A stretch of DNA of 5,106 nt from Paracoccaceae bacterium (GCA_025458985.1 JALORM010000186.1:1-5106), one strand, 5' to 3'; counted from the first letter of the stretch, positions 1 to 5,023 are shown. Program-made: numbers and translations. Notes: generated from the letters alone by a model not told the origin.

Positions 1-164
1 TCGGCACGCTCGCGGCTGTAGCCGTACTTCTCCTGGATGAGGCCCGTGACCTCCTCGCGGCGGCCTTCGACCTGATGCCATTCGTCCTCGGTGATGTCGC
101 CCCACTGCGCCTGCGCCTTGCCCTTGTACTGCTTCCAGTTGCCTTCGATCTGATCCCAGTTCAT
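1..164 (-). CDS. CsbD family stress-response protein (3' end outside the window)
   Basis: The first 54 residues read on the minus strand begin MNWDQIEGNWKQYKGKAQAQ and continue with WGDITEDEW, VEGRREEV and LIQEKYGYSRERA. This is the CsbD/YjbJ pattern: a GNWKQ(Y/F)KGK opening, a QWG turn, an EG(R/K)R segment and an IQE(K/R)YGY close. Family members are about 65-70 residues, so roughly ten C-terminal residues lie beyond base 1. They are small hydrophilic cytoplasmic proteins induced by general stress (SigB in Bacillus, stress or stationary phase in Proteobacteria), and their biochemical role is unknown. The start is set by GAGGAG at 176-171, six bases before the ATG at 164-162. An EcfG-type promoter lies just upstream (222-198). 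The gene follows the AI-2E transporter on the same strand after an 80-base gap, so read-through from that unit is also possible. Confidence 0.95.
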   Translation of the reverse strand, partial: MNWDQIEGNWKQYKGKAQAQWGDITEDEWHQVEGRREEVTGLIQEKYGYSRERA

Positions 165-197
165 CTCGCTCTCCTCGGTTTGCGGAAGTCCGTGATG

Positions 198-222
198 AAC
201 ATTGCCGGCGGTGCGATGTTCC
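198..222 (-). promoter_or_regulatory. EcfG-type general-stress promoter of the CsbD gene
   Basis: On the minus strand GGAAC (222-218) is followed after exactly 16 bases by TGTT (201-198). The alphaproteobacterial EcfG consensus is GGAAC-N16/17-cGTT, so only the weakly conserved first -10 base differs. Transcription would begin around 190, leaving a leader of about 25 bases that contains the GAGGAG ribosome site. CsbD genes are common members of general-stress regulons, which agrees with the assignment. Confidence 0.7.
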
Positions 223-244
223 CGTGGCGCGCACCGGTTCCGCG

Positions 245-1285
245 TCAGCCGTGGGGACGGGTGAGAGGGCGGCCGTCGGCATAGGGAATCCAAAGCCGCT
301 GCACCAGGACGAGCGCGACGACCGACAGCGGCGCCGCCAGCACGAAGCCGGCCACTCCGAAGACAAGCCCGAAGGCGACGACCGAAAACACCGTGACGGC
401 CGGCGGCAGGTTGACCGCCTGGCGCTGGATCAGCGGGATAAGCAGCGTGCCCTCGACCTGCTGGACGACGACATAGAGCGCGATGACGAAAAGCGCCGAC
501 CGCGGGCTTTCGATGAAGGCGACCGCAACCGCCGGCACCGCGCTCGCGACCGGCCCCACATAGGGCACGAATTCGAGAAGCCCCGCGATCACGCCCAGCC
601 CGAGCGGCGTCGGTATGCCCAGCAGCCAGAGCCCGGCCGCCACGAGGATCCCGACCGACAGCATCGCCACGAGCTGACCCAGAAGCCACGCGCGCAGTGC
701 CGCCGCGATGGCATCGAGCGTGTCGCCGCCGGTCCGGCGGAACCGCGCCGGCAGAAGCGCCACCGCACCCTTGCGGTAGTAGCCGGGATCAAGCGCCAGG
801 AAGAGGCCGCCCGCCAGGGCAAGCAGCACGCCCGTCCCTGCCGCGAAGAGCCCCGAGGTCACCCCCGAAATTCCCGTGAGCATGGTGCTCGCGGCGCCGG
901 GGCTCTGGATGCGCTCGGCAGCCCACGACTCGATCTCGCTGATCCGGATCCAGTCTTCAAGCTGGCCGACGGCCTCGGGCAACCGCTCGCTCAGGGCCGA
1001 CAGCTCGGTCACAGTCCGGGCGCCGACCAGCGTCATGGTGCCGGACAGCGCCGCCAGGATCAGGACCACTCCCACCAGGACCGAAGCGGTGTGTCCGACC
1101 GGCAGGACGCGCCGGACCCCGCGGCCGGCAGCCCGGAACAGCAGCGCCACGAGGATCGCGGCAAAGCCGACGAGGACAAGGGTGCGGAGCAGCCACAGGG
1201 TGATTGCAAGCACGACCACCGCCCCGAGGGCGAGGCCGGTGGAGAACGCGCCGCGCTGGTGCGCCGGTCGGGCGGTGCCTGGCAT
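245..1285 (-). CDS. AI-2E family transporter (PerM/TqsA-like membrane protein)
   Basis: The product is 346 residues, within the usual 330-380 of the AI-2E (PF01594) family. Hydrophobic segments lie at about 17-50, 64-90, 140-166, 203-236, 243-257, 262-275 and 295-330, with a polar stretch at about 90-130 that corresponds to the soluble domain between the N-terminal and central membrane segments. The family signature FVPYVGP is at 239-245, preceded by GLGVIAGLLE, and QQVEGTLLIPLIQRQAVNLP is at 275-294 with the conserved E278 and P284. Members export small molecules or ions. Despite the family name, most have no shown role in autoinducer-2 export, so the substrate here is unknown. Its ATG overlaps the stop of the upstream gene by one base (TGATG, 1287-1283) and has no good ribosome site of its own, which points to translational coupling. 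Confidence 0.93.
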   Translation of the reverse strand: MPGTARPAHQRGAFSTGLALGAVVVLAITLWLLRTLVLVGFAAILVALLFRAAGRGVRRVLPVGHTASVLVGVVLILAALSGTMTLVGARTVTELSALSERLPEAVGQLEDWIRISEIESWAAERIQSPGAASTMLTGISGVTSGLFAAGTGVLLALAGGLFLALDPGYYRKGAVALLPARFRRTGGDTLDAIAAALRAWLLGQLVAMLSVGILVAAGLWLLGIPTPLGLGVIAGLLEFVPYVGPVASAVPAVAVAFIESPRSALFVIALYVVVQQVEGTLLIPLIQRQAVNLPPAVTVFSVVAFGLVFGVAGFVLAAPLSVVALVLVQRLWIPYADGRPLTRPHG

Positions 1286-1659
1286 CAGAGGTCGCTCTGC
1301 CGGTTGCGCGACGCACCTTGCCCGCGGGGTTTTCCGGTGCTGCGCCTCGTGGCATCTGCGTCTGCAGGTGGCCCGGTGCCTTCGTCGGACGCTGCGCCCG
1401 CAGTGGCGCGCGCCACCGCCTCGCCGATCAGCCTCAGTTCCTCGGCCGTCGCCCCCACGACGGCGAATGCACGGTCCGGAACGGCGCCCGGGTCCTCGTT
1501 CTGGTCGGCAGGCATGGCGTCCGGGCCGATCAGCAGGCGCAGCCGCTTCCGCGATGCGGCGCCCGGCGACATCACTGCCGCCACCAGCGCCGCCAGCACC
1601 TTGCGCTGCGCGATGAGGCGGCCCTCCAGCGTTTCGGGCGAGGGGCGTCCCGCGGTCAT
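1285..1659 (-). CDS. Conserved-looking hypothetical protein (124 aa), coupled to the AI-2E transporter
   Basis: I do not recognise a characterised family. The protein starts MTAGRPSPETLEGRLIAQRK, continues with a hydrophobic heptad-like stretch VLAALVAAVM (21-30), has AFAVVGATAEELRLIGEAVARA in its middle, and ends in a Ser/Thr/Arg-rich, probably disordered tail. It has no signal peptide or membrane segment. The frame stays open 25 codons further upstream, but the start at 1659 is preferred: AGGAG lies at 1670-1666, six bases away, and the residues before it are Arg-rich and unlike a coding sequence. The stop overlaps the start of the transporter by one base, so the two are probably made together. 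Amphipathic helices suggest a cytoplasmic partner or regulator of the transporter, but that is inference from position only. It is expected to be transcribed from the EcfG-type promoter at 1806-1782. Confidence 0.8.
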   Translation of the reverse strand: MTAGRPSPETLEGRLIAQRKVLAALVAAVMSPGAASRKRLRLLIGPDAMPADQNEDPGAVPDRAFAVVGATAEELRLIGEAVARATAGAASDEGTGPPADADATRRSTGKPRGQGASRNRQSDL

Positions 1660-1754
1660 GCCGCTCTCCTTTCCCTCGGGGAGCCGACGATGCCGAACCC
1701 GGGCTGTCCGGGCGCCGGACGCGGTCCGGGGCAAACTTGCTTGCGGGGGGTCAT
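1656..1754 (-). CDS. Possible 32-residue leader ORF upstream of the hypothetical protein
   Basis: A short frame begins MTPRKQVCPGPRPAPGQPG and ends RERRAA. Its TGA (1658-1656) overlaps the ATG of the next gene as ATGA. GGAG at 1764-1761 is six bases before the ATG at 1754-1752; in-frame ATGs at 1760 and 1766 are alternatives. The start lies 28 bases past the -10 of the EcfG-type promoter, close to the 30-34 bases seen at the three other promoters in the window. The peptide is Pro/Gly/Arg-rich with one Cys, and matches no family I know. It may be a real small protein, a leader whose translation controls the next gene, or a chance frame in GC-rich DNA. Confidence 0.3.
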   Translation of the reverse strand: MTPRKQVCPGPRPAPGQPGFGIVGSPRERRAA

Positions 1755-1781
1755 GGTCATCTCCATTGCCGGCGGTCGACT

Positions 1782-1806
1782 AACATCGCGATGACCTGAT
1801 CGTTCC
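1782..1806 (-). promoter_or_regulatory. EcfG-type promoter of the hypothetical protein/AI-2E transporter unit
   Basis: On the minus strand GGAAC (1806-1802), then 16 bases, then TGTT (1785-1782), the same form as the promoter of the CsbD gene. Transcription would start near 1773, about 115 bases before the ATG of the 124-residue protein but only about 20 bases before the possible leader ORF at 1754. Confidence 0.65.
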
Positions 1807-1861
1807 CCCGATCCTTCCTTCCGCCGCCCCGGCCGGTCGCAGGGAACCTCGCGCAAGGCGC

Positions 1862-1886
1862 GGCGGCAGTGCGCTGTCCTGCCGCC
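1862..1886. repeat. Inverted repeat, 8-bp perfect stem
   Basis: GGCGGCAG (1862-1869) and CTGCCGCC (1879-1886) pair perfectly around a nine-base loop. A smaller hairpin, CGCGC-AAG-GCGCG (1850-1862), abuts it. No T-run follows on either strand. It lies midway between divergent promoters, outside both predicted transcripts, so a protein-binding site is as likely as an RNA hairpin, and chance is possible in such GC-rich DNA. Confidence 0.35.
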
Positions 1887-1954
1887 AGGCTGGCGCGGAA
1901 GCGTCCGGCGCGTGGCGGTCGCCCGCGATCTGCCCCAGAGCCCTTGCGATCCGT

Positions 1955-1983
1955 CGCCTGCCGTCTGGTCCGCCTGCCGTCTG
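1955..1983. repeat. 13-bp direct repeat next to the HdeA-like gene promoter
   Basis: CGCCTGCCGTCTG occurs exactly at 1955-1967 and 1971-1983, a 16-base period. The second copy ends three bases before the GGAAC -35 element at 1987. Its position would suit an activator or repressor site, but no regulator is identifiable from it. Confidence 0.45.
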
Positions 1984-1986
1984 AAC

Positions 1987-2011
1987 GGAACATTCGTCGG
2001 CCGGGGCTGTT
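1987..2011 (+). promoter_or_regulatory. EcfG-type general-stress promoter of the HdeA-like gene
   Basis: GGAAC (1987-1991), 16 bases, TGTT (2008-2011): the same elements and spacing as the two minus-strand promoters. Transcription from about 2020 would give a leader of about 25 bases containing AAGGGAG (2027-2033). Confidence 0.7.
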
Positions 2012-2043
2012 GCTGGGACCTCACTCAAGGGAGTACCTGACCA

Positions 2044-2775
2044 ATGACACGCCTGACCATGACGCACCGGACACGGCGCACCGCCGTCTCCGCAATCGCC
2101 CTGTCGATCGGCCTCGCCGCTGCGCCGGCGCTCGCCCAGCAGTCCACGACGGACGGCGCGGCGATGGGCACTGCGCCCGACCGCATCACCTGCGCGGCCC
2201 TCACGGACATGGAGGCAAGCAGCGTCCCTGGTGCCGTCTATTTCGTAGCCGGCTTCGCCGAGGGGTCTTCGTCGGCGCTGGACCTCAGCGCCGGGGCCGG
2301 AGCGATGGACGGCACGACGACCGGAGGCGACAGCAGCGCCATGACCGGCACAGCCGCGACGACGCTGCCTGCCACGGAGGGGACCGACGGCACAAGCGAT
2401 GGCGGCTCCACGGTGCTTGGCGCCGGCACCGAAGGTGCTGCGGAAACCGATCTCTCCGCCGGAACCGACGGCAGCGTGACGACCGAAGGCGGCGGGGCGG
2501 CGGGCGACACCGCGCTCGGCACCGGAACGTCGACGGACGGCGCGCTGGAGACCGATAGCGACACCGCCGCGACCACCGACGGCACCGCCGGCCAGACCGG
2601 TGACGGCGCGCTCGGGACCGGGACGGCCGGGACGGACATGGCCTCCGGGTCTGGCAACGTACCTGCGGGCTTCTACGAGATTTCCATCGCGGACGTCATG
2701 TCGACCTGCGCCGAAACGCCTGATCGCACGATTGCCGAAGTCGTGCGGGAACAGCAGGGCATGCAGGGCGGTTGA
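2044..2775 (+). CDS. Secreted HdeA/HdeB-like protein split by an acidic low-complexity insertion
   Basis: The 243-residue product has a Sec signal peptide (basic start to R12, hydrophobic 14-30, cleavage after AAAPALA at 31) and should be periplasmic. The mature start holds DRITCAALTDMEASSVPGAV, then YFVAGFAEG; the end holds FYEISIADVMSTCAETPDR followed by TIAEVVREQQG. Joined, these resemble HdeA/HdeB: a TC(xx)(F/L)xxMD helix, a (Y/A)xxAG(Y/F) helix, and a second Cys before NPxxTxxDxV. HdeA-type proteins are acid-activated periplasmic chaperones whose two Cys form a disulfide. Here C50 and C222 are separated by 171 residues against about 47 in HdeA. The extra residues, about 82-205, are Thr/Gly/Ala/Asp/Ser-rich with about 18 acidic and no Lys, Arg, His, Cys or aromatic residues, and repeat TDG, TEG and ALGTGT units. 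The start is chosen by AAGGGAG ten bases upstream. Family assignment is by motif only; a stress-related periplasmic role is inferred. Confidence 0.8.
   Translation: MTRLTMTHRTRRTAVSAIALSIGLAAAPALAQQSTTDGAAMGTAPDRITCAALTDMEASSVPGAVYFVAGFAEGSSSALDLSAGAGAMDGTTTGGDSSAMTGTAATTLPATEGTDGTSDGGSTVLGAGTEGAAETDLSAGTDGSVTTEGGGAAGDTALGTGTSTDGALETDSDTAATTDGTAGQTGDGALGTGTAGTDMASGSGNVPAGFYEISIADVMSTCAETPDRTIAEVVREQQGMQGG
2287..2658 (+). repeat. Degenerate repeats coding the disordered insertion
   Basis: The stretch encodes about residues 82-205 of the HdeA-like protein. ACCGACGGC or close variants recur (for example near 2383, 2464 and 2577), giving TDG four times and TEG three times. A longer pair encodes GDTALGTGTSTD and GDGALGTGTAGTD. 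The pattern suggests growth by local duplication followed by drift. Confidence 0.6.
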
Positions 2776-2778
2776 GCA

Positions 2779-2818
2779 GCCGGACCGTTCCGGCGTGCCG
2801 GCCCGGCCGCCCCGGCAC
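2779..2818 (+). terminator. Two tandem hairpins after the HdeA-like gene
   Basis: Right after the stop (2773-2775), GCCGGA (2779-2784) pairs with TCCGGC (2789-2794) around a four-base loop, and GTGCCGG (2795-2801) pairs with CCGGCAC (2812-2818) around a ten-base loop. No T-run follows, so this is not a classic intrinsic terminator. It could be a weak or Rho-assisted end, or an mRNA-stabilising structure. Confidence 0.35.
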
Positions 2819-2935
2819 TGGGCGACCGGGCTCGGTGCCCCGGCGTGCAGCCAATCCTCCGGCGGGCTCTTGAGCGGACCGGTCTGGCGCGCGGGCGTCT
2901 CCCGCGTGGTGCTATATCGAAAGGATGACTCCGAC

Positions 2936-3805
2936 ATGCGTGCTTCGGCCATCAGGACTGCGATCCTTCCCGTCGCGGGGCTCGGGACCCGGCTCCTGCC
3001 GGCGACCAAGACCGTCCCGAAGGAGCTGCTGCCCGTCTACGATACCCCGCTGCTGCAGTTCGCAATCGACGAGGCCTCCTCGATCCCCGGGGTGGAGCGG
3101 CTGGTGGTGGTGACGCATCCAAGCAAGGATGCTCTGGTCCGCTACTTCGAAGACGCCCCCGCTTTGGCCGACAAGCTTCGCCGGCAGCAAAAGGACGATC
3201 TTGCCGGTACGCTCGAATCGACCGGTGCGGTGCCCGGGCTCGACATACGCTTCGTGCACCAGGAAGAGGCACTGGGCCTCGGCCATGCCGTCCTCTGTGC
3301 CGCCGAGGAGGCGGCCGAGGGGCCGGTGGCGGTGATCCTGCCTGACGACCTGATCCTGCCCGCCACCTGCATGGCCGACATGGCCACCGCCTACAATCCC
3401 GACCGGGCCGAGATGATGGTCGCCGCGATGCCGGTCGAGCCGGCCGAAATCGCGCGCTATGGCGCCTTCGACGTGGCGTCGCGCCTCGGCCCGATCCTAC
3501 AGACGCGCGGTATCGTCGAGAAGCCCGCACCAGGCACCGCACCATCGCTCTATGCCGCCGTGGGCCGCTACATCCTTCCGGGCAGGATCTTCGCCGCGCT
3601 GCGCAACACAAGGCCCGGCCACCAGGGAGAGATCCAGCTGACCGACGCAATCGCCGCGCTGTGTGCCGAGGGCGGGCTCGAGGGCTTCTGCTTCACGGGC
3701 GAGCGGTTCGACTGCGGCACGCACGACGGGCTTCTCGCCGCGGGGAACCGATGGCGGGCAGCGCGCGAGGCCGGCCACACGGGGGCGGTGGTCGCCGCCC
3801 AGTAG
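2936..3805 (+). CDS. galU: UTP-glucose-1-phosphate uridylyltransferase
   Basis: The 289-residue product fits the usual 290-300 of GalU. It catalyses UTP + glucose-1-phosphate to UDP-glucose + diphosphate in the cytoplasm, feeding envelope and exopolysaccharide glycans. The nucleotide-binding loop is AGLGTRLLPATKTVPKELLP (14-33); QEEALGLGHAVLCA (109-122) and LPDDLIL (135-141, D137-D138) form the uridine/metal site; VEKP (194-197) carries the conserved Lys K196; GRYIL (210-214) and GEIQLTDAI (231-239) complete the family signature. Some positions differ from common GalU: YDTPLLQF where VDKPLIQY is usual, and DCGTHDGLLAAGN where DCGSKLG is usual, so it may be a divergent paralogue. The frame is open far upstream into the previous gene, but homology begins at MRASAIRTAILPVAG; AAAGGA at 2920-2925 is ten bases before this ATG. 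I found no clear promoter in the 160-base gap before it. Confidence 0.92.
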   Translation: MRASAIRTAILPVAGLGTRLLPATKTVPKELLPVYDTPLLQFAIDEASSIPGVERLVVVTHPSKDALVRYFEDAPALADKLRRQQKDDLAGTLESTGAVPGLDIRFVHQEEALGLGHAVLCAAEEAAEGPVAVILPDDLILPATCMADMATAYNPDRAEMMVAAMPVEPAEIARYGAFDVASRLGPILQTRGIVEKPAPGTAPSLYAAVGRYILPGRIFAALRNTRPGHQGEIQLTDAIAALCAEGGLEGFCFTGERFDCGTHDGLLAAGNRWRAAREAGHTGAVVAAQ

Positions 3806-3817
3806 CGGTGTGCACCG
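3806..3817 (+). repeat. Short inverted repeat directly after galU
   Basis: CGGTG-TG-CACCG begins on the base after the galU stop. The loop of two bases is too tight for a good hairpin and no T-run follows, so a terminator role is doubtful. Confidence 0.2.
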
Positions 3818-3847
3818 ACCGAAGGCAACGTTCCGGCGGCCGGCAAG

Positions 3848-3873
3848 GGAACGCGACGCGGTCGAGGGGCGTT
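3848..3873 (+). promoter_or_regulatory. EcfG-type promoter of the glycosyltransferase gene
   Basis: GGAAC (3848-3852), 17 bases, CGTT (3870-3873) is an exact match to the EcfG consensus. It lies in the 97-base gap after galU, 30 bases before the glycosyltransferase ATG, so that gene can be transcribed independently of galU under stress. The -35 is also the right arm of an inverted repeat, CGTTCC (3829-3834) with GGAACG (3848-3853). Confidence 0.7.
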
Positions 3874-3902
3874 CGCGTGCCGAGAGACCGGAGACCCGAC
3901 GC

Positions 3903-4925
3903 ATGAAGATCGCCCAGGTGGCCCCGCTGTTCGAGCGGGTCCCGCCCCGCGCCTATGGCGGAACCGAACGGATCATCGCCTGGCTCTGCGACGGCCTGGC
4001 AGCGCGGGGGCACGAGGTCACGCTGTTCGCAGCCGCCGGCTCGCGGACCGCCGCCCGTCTGGTACCTAGCCGTCCCTGCGGCCTCAGAGAGGACCGCGCG
4101 CCGCGGGTTTCGCCCACCGCCGCGCATCTGGCGATGCTCCATGAGGTGCGCCGCCGGCAGGACATGTTCGACGTCATCCACTGCCATCTGTCGCATTTCC
4201 AGCACTTTCCCTTCTTCGAGCGTTGCGCGGGTCGCACGCTGACCACGCCGCACGGGCGGCTCGACTACGCCGATCTGCCCGCCGCTCTGGCGTGCTGGCC
4301 CTCGATGCCGATGAGCTCGATCTCGCTCAGCCAGAGGCGGCCGCTTCCTCACGCGAACTGGGTGGCGAACATCCCCCACGGCCTGCCGCGCGGCCGCTAC
4401 GGGCAGGGCAGCGGCGAGGGCGGCTATCTTGCCTTCATCGGCCGCTTCTCGCGCGACAAGCGCGCCGACCGGGCGATCGCCATCGCGCGGCTGAGCGGCC
4501 TGCCGCTCAAGATGGCGGCCAAGATCGACGCGGACGACCGCGCCTGGTTCGAGGCCGAGATCGCGCCGCAGATCGACGGCACGGTGGTGGAGTATCTGGG
4601 CGAGATCTCCGAGGCCGAGAAACCCGCCTTTCTCGGCGGCGCGGTGGCGCTTCTGTTTCCCATCGACTGGCCCGAGCCCTTCGGTCTGGTCGTGATCGAG
4701 GCCTTCGCACACGGCACGCCGGCAATCGTCTGGCGCAACGGCGCGATGCCCGAAATCGTCGACGACGGCGTGACCGGCTTCGTGGTGGACGACCTCGAAG
4801 CCGCCGTCGCTGCCGTGCCCGCGGCCCTGGCGCTCGACCGGAGGGCCCGTCGCTGCCGTGCCCGCGGCCCTGGCGCTCGACCGGAGGGCCGTGCGCCTCG
4901 CGTTCGAGAGACGGTTCTGCGCTGA
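3903..4925 (+). CDS. Family-4 (GT-B) glycosyltransferase with a frameshifted C-terminus
   Basis: The frame gives 340 residues. The N-domain begins MKIAQVAPLFERVPPRAYGG, with GGTER at 19-23 forming the glycine-rich acceptor-side loop; H93-C-H95 and TTPHGRLDYADLP follow. The C-domain starts with YLAFIGRFSRDKRADRA (GR at 180-181) and carries the donor-site E-x7-E motif, E258 and E266, in EPFGLVVIEAFAHGTPAIVW, then MPEIVDDGVTGFVV. This is a retaining GT4 enzyme; donor and acceptor cannot be read from sequence, and use of UDP-glucose made by the preceding galU is inference. An exact 43-bp tandem duplication (4804-4889) shifts the frame: residues 316-340 are Arg-rich and unrelated to the family. 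Without it the frame would read on through AVRLAFERRFCADRMVDDYV to a TGA at 4996-4998, giving 350 residues. The final helix that normally packs across both GT-B domains is therefore missing. GGAG at 3890-3893 is nine bases before the ATG. Confidence 0.88.
   Translation: MKIAQVAPLFERVPPRAYGGTERIIAWLCDGLAARGHEVTLFAAAGSRTAARLVPSRPCGLREDRAPRVSPTAAHLAMLHEVRRRQDMFDVIHCHLSHFQHFPFFERCAGRTLTTPHGRLDYADLPAALACWPSMPMSSISLSQRRPLPHANWVANIPHGLPRGRYGQGSGEGGYLAFIGRFSRDKRADRAIAIARLSGLPLKMAAKIDADDRAWFEAEIAPQIDGTVVEYLGEISEAEKPAFLGGAVALLFPIDWPEPFGLVVIEAFAHGTPAIVWRNGAMPEIVDDGVTGFVVDDLEAAVAAVPAALALDRRARRCRARGPGARPEGRAPRVRETVLR
4804..4889 (+). repeat. Exact 43-bp tandem duplication in the glycosyltransferase gene
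   Basis: Bases 4804-4846 and 4847-4889 are identical, and the identity extends one base to 4890. The unit begins CCGTCGCTGCCGTGCCCGCG and ends CGACCGGAGGGC. Since 43 is not a multiple of three, the reading frame changes after the first copy. The lack of any divergence means the event is recent or an assembly error. Confidence 0.95.
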
Positions 4926-4998
4926 CCGGATGGTCGACGACTATGTCGAGGCCTACGGGCGTCTCGCCCGGTCACCGCAGACGTCCGGCGCCCCCTGA
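4891..4998 (+). pseudogene. Displaced C-terminal codons of the glycosyltransferase
   Basis: In the frame that would follow without the duplication, these 35 codons read VRLAFERRFCADRMVDDYVE then AYGRLARSPQTSGAP and stop. The pattern RF-(C/T/S)-A-(D/E)-RM-x-x-DY-x-x-x-Y is the normal end of GT4 proteins. The segment has no start or ribosome site of its own, so it is a stranded tail, not a separate gene. Confidence 0.8.
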
Positions 4999-5023
4999 CC
5001 GACGCTATCCCGAGGAGATGGCC

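Larger units (their letters stand above)
1660..2043. other. Divergent intergenic region between the two stress transcription units
   Basis: This 384-base stretch separates the leftward unit (start 1659) from the rightward HdeA-like gene (start 2044). It holds two divergent EcfG-type promoters (1806-1782 minus, 1987-2011 plus), the possible leader ORF at 1754-1656, two inverted repeats at 1850-1862 and 1862-1886, and a 13-bp direct repeat at 1955-1967 and 1971-1983 just before the plus-strand -35. Between about 1807 and 1950 open frames exist on both strands, but their residues are dominated by Arg, Pro and Gly and none has a ribosome site, so I see no further gene. Confidence 0.6.

Noticed and set aside
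224..1783. Long plus-strand open frame (519 codons) opposite the transporter and hypothetical genes
   Set aside because: The translation is Arg/Asp/Gln/His-rich with no domain and no ribosome site, and it is antisense to a clear membrane protein; open frames of this kind are common in GC-rich DNA.
1843..1867. Another GGAAC at 1843-1847 as a plus-strand promoter
   Set aside because: The bases 16 or 17 positions later are CGGC/GGCA, with no GTT core, and no start codon with a ribosome site follows at the usual distance.
2600..2935. N-terminal extension of galU into the HdeA-like gene
   Set aside because: The extra residues resemble no GalU and overlap another gene; family homology starts a few residues after the ATG at 2936.
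1780..3009. Minus-strand open frame (409 codons) across the divergent region and the HdeA-like gene
   Set aside because: Its Gly/Arg-rich sequence mirrors the repetitive plus-strand gene, lacks motifs, and runs through both promoters.
3663..3902. N-terminal extension of the glycosyltransferase into galU
   Set aside because: The added residues are an out-of-frame reading of galU; MKIAQVAPLFE is the usual start of this GT4 group.
3693..4712. Minus-strand open frame (339 codons) opposite galU and the glycosyltransferase
   Set aside because: It is antisense to two clearly homologous genes and has no recognisable fold or start signal.
4840..4925. Programmed ribosomal frameshift joining the glycosyltransferase to its tail
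   Set aside because: No slippery heptamer or downstream structure is evident, and the exact 43-bp duplication fully explains the frame change.
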